In this document: piece by piece, positions 15,634 to 24,936 of the stretch
Position numbering within the stretch: position 1 is the first letter of the stretch
Layout of the letters: every line of letters begins with the position of its first letter
IMG/VR virus record: IMGVR_UViG_3300033978_000724
Span: 1-64,000 of that record
DNA length: 64,000 bases
Strand: one strand, 5' to 3'
Origin: a virus
The notes under the pieces: model-generated
Seen by the model: the letters and a program-made list of their open reading frames with translations, nothing else
Databases searched by the model: none
Told to the model about the DNA's origin: nothing
Made by a program: the position numbers and the translations under genes

Positions 15634-16283
15634 AAGAGAAATTAAAGATTAGTAAAAAATCTTACGAAACAGCATTTACTTTTCACCTATCAGGAACACC
15701 CGCAAGTTTATTAGTTCCTACTCCTCTGCCTCCGCTTATTCCACCTCTCGCTCCTTTTCCTTCTAGCCCAGGTACTGACTGGTCTTCACCAGGGGATTCG
15801 CCTTTTCCTCCTGGTCATTTCCCACCTGTTGGACCTTATGAGGGGTACAAACAATGGGGAAAGGTTATTCACAGACGCACCAGGCAATACGTTTGGCGAG
15901 GGGAAAACTATAACTACGATCTCACTTATGACGAGGATGGAATGACCCGCTATAACACTTTTAAAAGCAACCACCAGGCAGGGGGTGGGACAGTAGTAAC
16001 CGCTGGTTTTCCCACGGACTGGGGAGTAGAAGATACTATTTTAGGATATTACCCGGTAGATAGTATGCCTGGAGGGTTTGTATCTAAAAGCAAAATCATC
16101 GTGGCGTGGAATGTTTATTTTTGGTTTCAAGAAGTGAATTATGGACCAGATGGACTGACAGAGGCACAGTTATCTAATCCTGATTTCGGAGCTGGAGCAG
16201 CACAATGGTTTCCTTTTATAGCAAGAAACGAAGCGTGGCAAGTATTTTTTTCTGATGATCCTGCCGATTTCTTTATGGCATAA
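15630..16283 (+). CDS. Putative tail protein with Pro-rich neck
   Basis: This 217-residue protein has about 30 helical or strand residues, then a proline-rich neck (residues about 28-68) and a globular C-terminus rich in Trp/Tyr/Gly. The layout suits a tail-tip or fibre-attachment protein in which the neck gives reach. It overlaps the previous gene by 4 nt and faces the convergent depolymerase-like gene 12 nt away. Function inferred. Confidence 0.72.
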   Translation: MKEKLKISKKSYETAFTFHLSGTPASLLVPTPLPPLIPPLAPFPSSPGTDWSSPGDSPFPPGHFPPVGPYEGYKQWGKVIHRRTRQYVWRGENYNYDLTYDEDGMTRYNTFKSNHQAGGGTVVTAGFPTDWGVEDTILGYYPVDSMPGGFVSKSKIIVAWNVYFWFQEVNYGPDGLTEAQLSNPDFGAGAAQWFPFIARNEAWQVFFSDDPADFFMA

Positions 16284-16295
16284 TAAAAAATTGAA

Positions 16296-17123
16296 TTATT
16301 TGAAAATATCATATTTAACATTCCAGTCTTCATCCCAAATACCACAAATAGCATTTCTTGGTTGACCTGCTAAATGAAAATAATCGCCATCCCATGGGTA
16401 AATATAACAAAGGCTAGAGACATTATTCTCTATGGCAATACGTTTTATTTCATTAAGAAACTTAGTTTGCTGTTGAGGGGAAAACGGATCATGATAATAT
16501 CCCACCTCAGTAAAATGTATCGGCCAAGAGAACCAGTCTAGGTTTTTTATATGAGACAAGACTATTGGCAAGGATTTTAATATTAAATCTTTGCATAATT
16601 TATTTCCTATCGTTTGCACCCCTAGAGAGAGATTAGCACCAGGAAATTTCTCTTGTACTTTTTGGAGAAGACGTAATACTCCGTTGTCCTGGATACCGTT
16701 GCCTGTGTAATGAGTGATCCGGTATGTGTTCATCTCATTAAAAATAATCTCAACGTCAGATGATTGTTTTAGTATTAGTTCTAAGTATGTTATTATTTTT
16801 TGCTCATCAATACCGTTTTTTAAGTTGCCATCAATCTTAAACAATTCATTGAAAACAATCTGCTCTTTCCTTTTGATGCGGTTATGGCTTAACCGGATAG
16901 AACGATCAGCCATTCTTCTCCTAAAAACTCGCTCGTCTTTAAACTCACTCTCTCCTACTAAATAGGATCGAATAGGCAAGTTTATACTAGGATAAAACTC
17001 TGCTATCTTCTGCGAATAGCAATGCTGAGACGCTGTAATAAACCCTAATTGATTGATGTCTAAAATATCCGAGGGGATAATCTTAGAGGGGAGATAAAGC
17101 CCTATGGATAAATTTGTTGCCAT
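16296..17123 (-). CDS. GH10-like glycoside hydrolase (putative tail depolymerase)
   Basis: This 275-residue protein has the layout of family 10 glycoside hydrolases. An acid/base site lies in IIFNEMNTY (Asn129-Glu130). A nucleophile site lies in HFTEVGYY (Glu206). The end YPWDGDYFHLAGQPRN and WDEDWNVKYDIFK mirrors the GH10 C-terminus (W-x-x-D, then L-F-D-x-D-x-x-x-K-x-A-Y). Spacing of the two Glu residues (76) is a little short. Lying among tail-fibre genes, it probably cuts host surface polysaccharide. It overlaps the preceding gene by 22 nt. Exact family needs confirmation. Confidence 0.75.
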   Translation of the reverse strand: MATNLSIGLYLPSKIIPSDILDINQLGFITASQHCYSQKIAEFYPSINLPIRSYLVGESEFKDERVFRRRMADRSIRLSHNRIKRKEQIVFNELFKIDGNLKNGIDEQKIITYLELILKQSSDVEIIFNEMNTYRITHYTGNGIQDNGVLRLLQKVQEKFPGANLSLGVQTIGNKLCKDLILKSLPIVLSHIKNLDWFSWPIHFTEVGYYHDPFSPQQQTKFLNEIKRIAIENNVSSLCYIYPWDGDYFHLAGQPRNAICGIWDEDWNVKYDIFK

Positions 17124-17614
17124 TCTACATCACTCCAAATATAAATTGTTTTAGGTGTTGTACCTTGATCTATAAACATCTGACCAGGGCTGTCTCCTAT
17201 CACAGATGGACCAGACGACCCTCCGCTATAATCAAGAATATTTGTGTAAGAAATCAATATCCACACCCCGTTCGACCACCTATAAATTAGCTCTCTATCA
17301 GGGTATGTTTTAGTCAGAACGCAAATAGTTTTTCCTGCATCAGGAGTAGCGGGCAGGTCGTTTAATGCAAACTGAATAATGCTACCTTCGCTCCCAGTTT
17401 CTAATACGTGCCACCTACCCGGACCATTAGCCGAATAAACTAAATCATTATCAACAGTGGCACTTGATGTTTTCCTCCACATAACTATTTTAAAATTAGT
17501 AGCATCAGTCGCTACAGCAAATAGAATACCGTCTTCATCTGTACTATCTAATAACATACTTGACATTTCCCCAATAGAGAGAAAGGTCAGCATCTTTGAT
17601 TTATAATTAGGCAT
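17102..17614 (-). CDS. Putative tail-fibre accessory protein
   Basis: This 170-residue beta-rich protein includes TDEDGILFAVATDATNFKIVMWRK and, near the end, GQMFIDQGTTPKTIYIWSDVEWQQI. These phrases are like the short repeats of phage fibre and receptor-binding proteins. It overlaps the depolymerase-like gene by 22 nt, so the two may form one adhesin unit. No clear ribosome site is seen. Function is by context. Confidence 0.7.
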   Translation of the reverse strand: MPNYKSKMLTFLSIGEMSSMLLDSTDEDGILFAVATDATNFKIVMWRKTSSATVDNDLVYSANGPGRWHVLETGSEGSIIQFALNDLPATPDAGKTICVLTKTYPDRELIYRWSNGVWILISYTNILDYSGGSSGPSVIGDSPGQMFIDQGTTPKTIYIWSDVEWQQIYP

Positions 17615-17653
17615 AATTTATAATATTAAATGTACCTCAAATAATTATATCAC

Positions 17654-17914
17654 ATGGATAGTAAGTCAGTAGCAAGATATAAAGCGGCGTTACGTCGGTA
17701 TAATTCAAATCCTATTACTCAAAAACAAGTCAAAACGGTCTCTAAGACAGGCTATGAGACAGCTAAATACTTAGGTTTTGACACGACATCAGGTAGTCAT
17801 CGGTTTGAAACTAGTTCAGGTATCAAATCAACTAAGAGTCTTAGTAATAACTCTATTCCTAAAGATGGCTATGGGTTATATGCTCAAGGATTCTCAGTTA
17901 ATCCTTATACTTGA
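17654..17914 (+). CDS. Small protein with GFD-TG domain
   Basis: This 86-residue protein has a basic N-terminus (1-35) and a domain starting YLGFDTTSGSHRFETSSG that resembles residues about 63-105 of the protein at 14330-14800. The match supports it as a real gene on a mostly - strand stretch. It has no clear ribosome site. Its last 10 nt overlap the end of the convergent gene at 17905. The role is unknown, probably tail-related. Confidence 0.58.
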   Translation: MDSKSVARYKAALRRYNSNPITQKQVKTVSKTGYETAKYLGFDTTSGSHRFETSSGIKSTKSLSNNSIPKDGYGLYAQGFSVNPYT

Positions 17915-20900
17915 CCATCCCCTCTAATCATCACAGTTCTCATTCCTAATCCATAGCTTAAATATTCCGCATGGCTTTGTACTTTTAATCTAGCAATACC
18001 ACCTACTCCTACTATGGCCGGCCATGCTGATATTAGGGTGTCGTCACCATCAATAATTATGGGATTAGTGATGTACACTGGCACGGTATCATCTGACTCC
18101 AAAGAAGCTGGTATAGTATCATCAATAAAAATATTATCTGATGGATAATAACCTGATGGTAATTCAATTCTATCAGGCGTTTCAATTACCGTCTGAGTAA
18201 GTGTGTCATTCCCTGATATTACTAATACATCACCGACAAAACCTGTAGGCACTTCTATCTGCCCGTCTGACACCCATGTATTGATAGTTTCATCGCCACC
18301 AATAATTGTTACCCATGTATTGTCAGGAATAGTTGGTGTAGAGACATAATTAGGAACCTGAGTTATTGTACCCTGAACAGTATCCGAGCCTATTGTAATA
18401 ACACCATTGCCATTATAATCACTAGGAGTTATCACGTATTGCGGGGGCGGGGCTATTATTATGCCAGTATCACCTATATCCCCGACGATATACTCATCAG
18501 GCGGATAACTCCAATTAGCGGTAGTCGTACCAGGATTATAACCAATTTGCCACAAATCCCATGACACAACCATTTCATCACTACCAATTGTGATACCTTG
18601 ACTATTGCCAATAAAAACTAAATCAGCATTGGTTTGACAAGATTCTTTCACTCTGATTGTTCTAACCGGCGGGAATCCACATACTTGAGGGTCTAGCTTA
18701 CAAATCAACTCATATTGAATAGATTGGGCTTGTCTCATATTCATTATGGTATTACCAAGTTTTCTTACGTAGGAAATATCATAAACTAACCCTAAATCCA
18801 TTACTTCTGTTGGCGGATCGTATTTACCTGTATGACATAGAAAACCGTCTATTTCTAATACGCCGGGTACATCTCGCCACTTAACTGTATCGGTCAATGC
18901 ACATGATAAAAACTCGCTACTAGCGGGACTTTCTCCACCGCCTGTACTTGAGTTAGTGATGGTGCGTTTGGTTACTAATTTTAAAAGGTCACTTCTGGTA
19001 ATAAAAGTAGGGATAATATCGTAATTATCATATTGCATTGTATAGCCTTCCCCTCCCGCTAATAACGACCAATCATCAGGGTATGGCGTATAAAAAGTGT
19101 CGTCATATTCATCAAGATTATTTCGTCTTAAGTATTCATCAAATCCCTCTTGTCTTGTTCCCCACATCCTTACCGTTATAAACTTATTAGGGGTTTCAGT
19201 GGTGAGAGTTGATTTACTTTGCTTCTTTAAATAATTAGTATTAGCGTCATAGACTTTAACATTTAAAATAACATTTAATGGCTGTGCATATTTTTCTTGC
19301 CTGATACCCTCTATCTCTGATGCGTATTCATATTTCAATACCTTTTCTTCGACCATGTGCTTTGTGCCACCGCTACAACTATAATCCCATGTCTCAGAGA
19401 CAATTGATGTAATAACTGTCGCTCCAGAAAAAGCTCCAGCACCCCCACCAAAACCACTATAGACTTGGAATACGGCTCTTTTTTCTGTTGGTTTTTGAGG
19501 ATCAGGCGTTAATATCTGAACTAAATCAACCCATTGATCTTTTTCTAAAATCTCAAAATCAAATTGCACATATTGATTTGTATTTGTTGGTGGGACTTCA
19601 AAATCAACTATTGCTTCGCCTGTTCCGTTAAAGCTATTGCCATTAAAATCAGGCATGGCTTTACTAATCGGCATCCAGGTAGTCGTTACTTTTCCCGCTA
19701 ATACCTGCGAGTCATTATAATAATATTTTGTTTCGCTGTATTCAGAGTCAGTAAGAGTCATATCATACTTGTTCTCTCCAGCCCGCCCTGATGGTAATAC
19801 AGCAGGAGAAATAGGCCCCCGACCAATAGCTAATTTGTATTGAAAGTCATCAACGCTGTTGCCCGTTCCTCCTTCTAATTGATCTGGAATATGCCAGTGT
19901 TCATGACTGCCAATCCATCCACCGTAAACAATTCCTATAGGCTCCTGTTTCCACATCGCCTCAGCTATTAGCAAGCCTTCTTCTGCGTCATAATATTCAT
20001 TCCTTAACTCATAATAAGAGTCGTTCAGACTAGTAACAGTTGACTCTGATCCAGGGAACAAATAACCAGGTAATGCTTTTTTGCTGACCTCTATCGCTTT
20101 AACATTTGCTTCGCCTATCCCAAAATAAGAAACCACAGTTCCTGACACTCCACACGCCACCCATTCGCAAGTCTTAGTTTCTTCTGATACTACCTCTACT
20201 GTGTCATCAGGATTCCCTGTAATATCCATACCAGGGGTTAGTTGAGAACTTGTATAACATCTTTCAAGCGTCTTATCACACTCTGCCTCTAACTCTTGCA
20301 AAGTATAAGTAACAACCAGCCGCTTAATCGGTTCCACACCCCCATCAACCGGATTATAATCCTTGTCTAATTCTGATTGTCCTAACGCAATACTAAACCC
20401 ATTATTAGGCGTGAAATCTATGGTAGTAATCCTAATATGTCCCCTATGGTCTGAATAGGCATAAGAGGGGCTTTCACTATTAAATATTAAAGTTCCTATC
20501 TCACTTAAAAGATTACCAGATGGAGTGTAAGGTAATCTTTTTTTACCTGCTACTCCACCGCTACAAGGCAAGTTTAAATGACGACACATCTCTTGAACTA
20601 TAGACGTGATTGTCACGTCTTTGATGATAGGTGATTCTTCAGGATTCTCTTCAATCGCAGTGCCGTCTCTATTCAATAATTCCCATTGTTGCCACCAATA
20701 CCTGATCTGTTGATCTGCACCTGGTATGGCATCAGTTAAAAAATCTTTTTCATCTTTGAAGTCATCAAAAGTTTTATTGCTTAAAAGTGAAATAACACAG
20801 CCAACATTTACCGATATTTCACCTGTTTTAATATCTAAAGGGGATACTGATTTTACGTATAACTCAGGCAACCATCCCGTCCCCATCCCCTCAACGGTGA

Positions 20901-21072
20901 TAGTTACTTTTTGTCCCCAGCAAAAACCATCTCGATTATTGGCGATGACAGTAACCGTTCCTTCAAAAGGCATCAAACCTGATGTATCTAAAGGTGAAAA
21001 ACCACCTGAGAACGATACTAGATGACCTAGATTACAAGTTGACTTTCTTGTTTGAGTGAATGTTACTGCCAT
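17905..21072 (-). CDS. Large tail/baseplate protein
   Basis: This 1,055-residue protein begins with domains like those of tail hub proteins (GTVTVIANNRDGFCWGQKVT). Around 380-700 it has further beta domains. Near the C-terminus (about 880-1010) it carries short repeats with IGGDETI, VISGNDTLTQT and FIDDTIP, which look like beta-strand fibre repeats. It is the last gene of a five-gene - strand unit headed by the DnaQ-like exonuclease. A baseplate hub or central fibre role is inferred from size, style and neighbours. Confidence 0.8.
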   Translation of the reverse strand: MAVTFTQTRKSTCNLGHLVSFSGGFSPLDTSGLMPFEGTVTVIANNRDGFCWGQKVTITVEGMGTGWLPELYVKSVSPLDIKTGEISVNVGCVISLLSNKTFDDFKDEKDFLTDAIPGADQQIRYWWQQWELLNRDGTAIEENPEESPIIKDVTITSIVQEMCRHLNLPCSGGVAGKKRLPYTPSGNLLSEIGTLIFNSESPSYAYSDHRGHIRITTIDFTPNNGFSIALGQSELDKDYNPVDGGVEPIKRLVVTYTLQELEAECDKTLERCYTSSQLTPGMDITGNPDDTVEVVSEETKTCEWVACGVSGTVVSYFGIGEANVKAIEVSKKALPGYLFPGSESTVTSLNDSYYELRNEYYDAEEGLLIAEAMWKQEPIGIVYGGWIGSHEHWHIPDQLEGGTGNSVDDFQYKLAIGRGPISPAVLPSGRAGENKYDMTLTDSEYSETKYYYNDSQVLAGKVTTTWMPISKAMPDFNGNSFNGTGEAIVDFEVPPTNTNQYVQFDFEILEKDQWVDLVQILTPDPQKPTEKRAVFQVYSGFGGGAGAFSGATVITSIVSETWDYSCSGGTKHMVEEKVLKYEYASEIEGIRQEKYAQPLNVILNVKVYDANTNYLKKQSKSTLTTETPNKFITVRMWGTRQEGFDEYLRRNNLDEYDDTFYTPYPDDWSLLAGGEGYTMQYDNYDIIPTFITRSDLLKLVTKRTITNSSTGGGESPASSEFLSCALTDTVKWRDVPGVLEIDGFLCHTGKYDPPTEVMDLGLVYDISYVRKLGNTIMNMRQAQSIQYELICKLDPQVCGFPPVRTIRVKESCQTNADLVFIGNSQGITIGSDEMVVSWDLWQIGYNPGTTTANWSYPPDEYIVGDIGDTGIIIAPPPQYVITPSDYNGNGVITIGSDTVQGTITQVPNYVSTPTIPDNTWVTIIGGDETINTWVSDGQIEVPTGFVGDVLVISGNDTLTQTVIETPDRIELPSGYYPSDNIFIDDTIPASLESDDTVPVYITNPIIIDGDDTLISAWPAIVGVGGIARLKVQSHAEYLSYGLGMRTVMIRGDGQV

Positions 21073-21081
21073 AGTATTTCT

Positions 21082-21360
21082 TTAAATATTTTCTGGTTCG
21101 GGTGGAGTGGGTGGATTTAACAATTTATCCAAAGCAATAGGAACAGCTAGACCTGTCGCTTGAGTGACTAGAGACTCTAGATCAGGATGGTCGGCTAATA
21201 CTATATCCACTATCCCCGTCTCCACATAAGGCGGATTAGGAATAGGCTTTTGGTAACAAAATTGCAACACCGGACGGGTATGTTCTCCGGTTGTTTCATC
21301 GAAAAGAATATCGAACTGTACTCGGAAAAATCGGTATCCTTGAATAAGTGAATCTGTCAT
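21082..21360 (-). CDS. Small tail-module protein
   Basis: This 92-residue protein starts FRVQFDILFDETTGEHTRP, a beta-hairpin-like opening, and ends with a proline-rich tail (NPPTPPEPENI). It lies between two 1,050-residue tail proteins with gaps of 4 and 9 nt, so it may be an assembly partner or chaperone of the fibre. No family is recognised. Confidence 0.7.
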   Translation of the reverse strand: MTDSLIQGYRFFRVQFDILFDETTGEHTRPVLQFCYQKPIPNPPYVETGIVDIVLADHPDLESLVTQATGLAVPIALDKLLNPPTPPEPENI

Positions 21361-21364
21361 ATTT

Positions 21365-24300
21365 TTATACTGATGTGATTACTTGTATTGTACTTGATGT
21401 GGCAACGTATTCTATCTTGCCTGTAGTGGTATTAAGCCACATTTGCCCTAATGTACCAGCAGACGCTACAGGGCGGGTGGCTGTAGTGAATCGGTTTAGG
21501 ACTAGTTGTCCATTGAGTGATTGAGCGAATAAAGCACCACCAACGCCAACACCTCCAGGAGTAACTATTGCTCCGGTTGTGGTTGAGGTACTTGCTACCG
21601 TGCCATTTACTCTTAATACGGCGGTGGTTGCTAGGTTTATGCCATCGCCTTTTAATAAAGTAAAGGTACGGTTATTGGCTATGAATAAAGCATTTGATTC
21701 TGTGGTGGAATTATAGCCAGCCTCAAATCCCAGAAAAATATTTGAATACCCCGTTGTGTTGAAGAGCCCCGCATTCGCTCCCATAAAGGAGTTGCTACTC
21801 CCCGTTGTGTTAGCATACCCCGCATTCACTCCCATAAAGGAGTTGCTACTCCCCGTTGTGTTGGATTGCCCCGCATTCACTCCCATAAAGGAGTTGCTAC
21901 TCCCCGTTGTGTTGGCATACCCCGCATTCACTCCCATAAAGGAGTTGCTACTCCCCGTTGTGTTGAAGCGCCCCGCATTCACTCCCATAAAGGAGTTGCT
22001 ACTCCCCGTTGTGTTGAAGCGCCCCGCACTCGCTCCCATAAAGGAGTTGTTACTCCCCGTTGTGTTGGATTGCCCCGCACTTACTCCCATAAAGGAGTTG
22101 CTATACCCCGTTGTGTTGGATTGCCCCGCACTCGCTCCCATAAAGGAGTTGCTATACCCCGTTGTGTTGGATTGCCCCGCACTTACTCCCATAAAGGAGC
22201 ATCTATTACTTAGGGATTGAATGCGGTAACCAGTCCCTAACCCCAGAAAAGTAGAACTAAATCGCCCTTTTATTCCGTTAATTCCAGATACTAGACTGCT
22301 ACTAGGATTTATCAATCTCACAGACAATGATACCGTGCCATTGAAATCCGTTGTAGGCAAAAGACTAAAAGTATTGCCTGCAGTAGAAACAGGCAAATCA
22401 ATAGTAGATGAATCCGTAATACTGGGGATAGAATTTCCTCCAAAACCTAATGTAATACTCCCTACCGTTCTATTGGTAATATTTAAAGCAATTCTGTAAA
22501 CTTCGTTTAAAACCAAACTACTAGCTAAATTGCCAGTGATAAAATCAACACCTGTAGTATGAGTAGCATTACCCCCACTTATAGTCCATCCCGTAGCCAC
22601 ATCCCAACTAGTAAATAATTCTGTAGCAGAAATAGATGATTCTACTATTGTGTCATTAATGATTACCCCGCCGGTTAGAGTCTTTTGCCCGGTGATAGTT
22701 TGGGTAGATACAATATCAACTACTCCTGTTATTTTAGTTGAATCAAGAGTAGGAATATCACTGGCTAATAACGACCCACTACCAGTAACTAGCCCCTTAG
22801 AATTATAAGTAGGTTTAGCACTAGACCCGGCTGTCACTATATTAGGTAGAGTAGCAGTAATAGCGGTAGTACCAGAACCTGTTACATCTCCACTGATAGT
22901 TATATTCTGGTTTCCAGTTATGTATGTACTGCCATCAAGCCCCCATACGCCCCCGGTTTGCTTGAGAAATCCTGATGTTCCTGTTACTCCACTAATATTT
23001 GTTAGGGTAGTATTCAATGGCTGATAACTAGACATAGCAGACGATGTTGTCAGGTAAGTATTAGCATCAAGCGTATAAGAACCGTCACCTACTTTCCTGA
23101 CAAAACCTTGTGTATCAGCTAAAGCAATAAAAGCAGTCAATTCATTGTTGGTATTTTGTTTTGAGGCTAAAGACGTATTTACTTCTGATTTGCTGAAGCT
23201 ATAAGTGCTTATAGCCGTATCTGTTTCGGCTTTTGTATAAGCATTTGTTATCCCATAGCCTGATACGGTGGTGGGTTGCCCTGTTAATTTAGACCAATCT
23301 ATACCACCTGGAATATCAGAAGCAAGTAACGCTGTACCGCCGGTTATTAATCCTTTGGCGTTATAGGTTATTTTAGGATTACTACCAGCCGTCACAATAT
23401 CAGACAATGTAACTGTTATAGCTGTTGTACCAGAGCCTGAAGCATCTCCACTCAGTGTAATAGTTTGATTGCCAGTCAAATAAGCCGAAGCATCCAAAGA
23501 CCAAACGCCGGCTGTCATCTTAGGTACTCCAGCCGTACCCACTAATCCACTAATACCAGTTAAATTAATATTTAGAGGTTGATAGCTAGATAGGGCAGAC
23601 TCTGTAGTCAGATAGGTATTAGAGTCAAGCGTATATGAACCATCACCCACTTTTCGGACAAATCCTTGTACATCTGGTAATGCGGAAAAGCCCGATAATT
23701 CATTATTGGCTATTTGATAGTTATTTGAGTCTATTCCCCATACACCTGCTGTTTTCCTAATAATGCCGTTGCCTGTCAAACCGGCAATATCTGTTAAATC
23801 AGAATCTAATGGCTGGAATGGTCCTGAGACGGTTCGCCATGTATTAGTTCCTGTTCTTTCTAAATATCCGGTAGTAGATAAAGACGCAATTGCGGTTAAA
23901 TCACCGTCCTGTATTTGATATGAATTAGTATCCATACCCCAAGCACCGCCAACTTTAACAAGAAAACCATCAATAGTTAGCCCACCGATACTGGTTAATC
24001 CACTATTTAATGGCTGGTAAGAAGCTGACGCTGATGTAGTGGTCAAATATGAACTACTGTCTATAGCATAGATTCCATCGCTTATCTTTTTGATAAAACC
24101 TGGAGTATCTGATAACGCAGATAATGCAGATAATTCATTGCTTTTAGCTTGGTAGTCATTTGATAAAACCACCGCACCTATTTTCCCATCTACAGAGAAA
24201 ACGCCATCTGTAGGTGTGGGTAATTCCACCCAATTAGATAGAGACGTAGCAGGAGTGGATTGTAATATAAATGTTTTATTGTTGTCAGTTCGTACCGCTA

Positions 24301-24520
24301 TATCCCCTTTCTGGGCGATTAACTCCAACATTTCTGACTCTGAATCCACCACAAAAGTATCTGTGATAGAAATATTTGGCAATTGAGATTGAGGTACTTT
24401 AGCAGATGAATCTAATGTTGCAACACCATTAGCACTACCTCTTTGAGTGAGTGGGATGTAATCACCCGTTACCCCGCCACCTGTGCTAGTGCCGGCATCA
24501 GGGAAAAAGTTTACCGCCAT
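21365..24520 (-). CDS. Tail fibre with tandem 17-residue repeats
   Basis: This 1,051-residue protein has three parts. Residues about 1-620 contain long repeats with QPLNxxLTxIxGL and GDxSYTLDxxTYL. A middle beta domain spans about 620-750. Residues about 760-930 hold nine copies of a 17-residue unit, NSFMGVNAGQSNTTGSS. The end resembles the stem before a chaperone tail. N-T-T-G/F-x-G-x-x-A-G repeats are known from trimeric bacterial adhesins and phage spikes. It is probably the main host-recognition fibre, and repeat number could change easily. Confidence 0.85.
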   Translation of the reverse strand: MAVNFFPDAGTSTGGGVTGDYIPLTQRGSANGVATLDSSAKVPQSQLPNISITDTFVVDSESEMLELIAQKGDIAVRTDNNKTFILQSTPATSLSNWVELPTPTDGVFSVDGKIGAVVLSNDYQAKSNELSALSALSDTPGFIKKISDGIYAIDSSSYLTTTSASASYQPLNSGLTSIGGLTIDGFLVKVGGAWGMDTNSYQIQDGDLTAIASLSTTGYLERTGTNTWRTVSGPFQPLDSDLTDIAGLTGNGIIRKTAGVWGIDSNNYQIANNELSGFSALPDVQGFVRKVGDGSYTLDSNTYLTTESALSSYQPLNINLTGISGLVGTAGVPKMTAGVWSLDASAYLTGNQTITLSGDASGSGTTAITVTLSDIVTAGSNPKITYNAKGLITGGTALLASDIPGGIDWSKLTGQPTTVSGYGITNAYTKAETDTAISTYSFSKSEVNTSLASKQNTNNELTAFIALADTQGFVRKVGDGSYTLDANTYLTTSSAMSSYQPLNTTLTNISGVTGTSGFLKQTGGVWGLDGSTYITGNQNITISGDVTGSGTTAITATLPNIVTAGSSAKPTYNSKGLVTGSGSLLASDIPTLDSTKITGVVDIVSTQTITGQKTLTGGVIINDTIVESSISATELFTSWDVATGWTISGGNATHTTGVDFITGNLASSLVLNEVYRIALNITNRTVGSITLGFGGNSIPSITDSSTIDLPVSTAGNTFSLLPTTDFNGTVSLSVRLINPSSSLVSGINGIKGRFSSTFLGLGTGYRIQSLSNRCSFMGVSAGQSNTTGYSNSFMGASAGQSNTTGYSNSFMGVSAGQSNTTGSNNSFMGASAGRFNTTGSSNSFMGVNAGRFNTTGSSNSFMGVNAGYANTTGSSNSFMGVNAGQSNTTGSSNSFMGVNAGYANTTGSSNSFMGANAGLFNTTGYSNIFLGFEAGYNSTTESNALFIANNRTFTLLKGDGINLATTAVLRVNGTVASTSTTTGAIVTPGGVGVGGALFAQSLNGQLVLNRFTTATRPVASAGTLGQMWLNTTTGKIEYVATSSTIQVITSV
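21749..22207 (-). repeat. Nine tandem 51-nt coding repeats
   Basis: The unit is 51 nt long, so copies stay in frame inside the fibre gene. Each contains CCCCGTTGTGTT and CCCATAAAGGAGTTG on the + strand. Copies differ mainly in the six bases after GTGTT, giving QSN, YAN, RFN or LFN. The near identity of neighbouring copies points to recent slippage or conversion. Confidence 0.93.
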
Positions 24521-24522
24521 CT

Positions 24523-24885
24523 TTATTCACCATATCCTTTTATGTCTATCTTACCTGATACCGCATCTACAGCCACACGCAGAGAATAAATATACTCACA
24601 ATTAAATGAAATAATCCCCGCATCACCAGGAGCCAAATTATAAACATTAAAACCATGAATCCCTTTAATCATTGGCTGTGCCGGCCCTGCTGGATCGAAA
24701 TGACTTAAGATAGTTAACCATGGCTGTAACACACCACCGGGAGTAAATACCGCATCTATTTCAACACTTGTTAGCGGATTCGTGCCGGCATTAAAAAACT
24801 CCAAATTAAACCTAGTGGATGAGGTACAGTCAAAGGAAATAAGAGTATTAGTAGGTAGGTCTAAATTATAATGCTGGGTGTACAT
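24523..24885 (-). CDS. Putative virion protein
   Basis: This 120-residue beta-rich protein (LISFDCTSSTRFNLEFFNAGTN is near the start) ends 2 nt before the fibre gene. The jelly-roll-like alternation suggests a small fibre-base or capsid-decoration protein. No family is recognised; the assignment is by position. Confidence 0.7.
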   Translation of the reverse strand: MYTQHYNLDLPTNTLISFDCTSSTRFNLEFFNAGTNPLTSVEIDAVFTPGGVLQPWLTILSHFDPAGPAQPMIKGIHGFNVYNLAPGDAGIISFNCEYIYSLRVAVDAVSGKIDIKGYGE

Positions 24886-24936
24886 TTATTTATATTATTC
24901 TCCGAATTATTTTTTAGTTTAAATCCTTACATTATC

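Noticed and set aside
21749-22207. Tandem repeat as a CRISPR array
   Set aside because: Units abut without unique spacers and are translated in frame.
21756-22220. + strand frames with regular repeats opposite the fibre gene
   Set aside because: They are mirror frames of the 51-nt repeats; the - strand frame is long and encodes a known repeat style.
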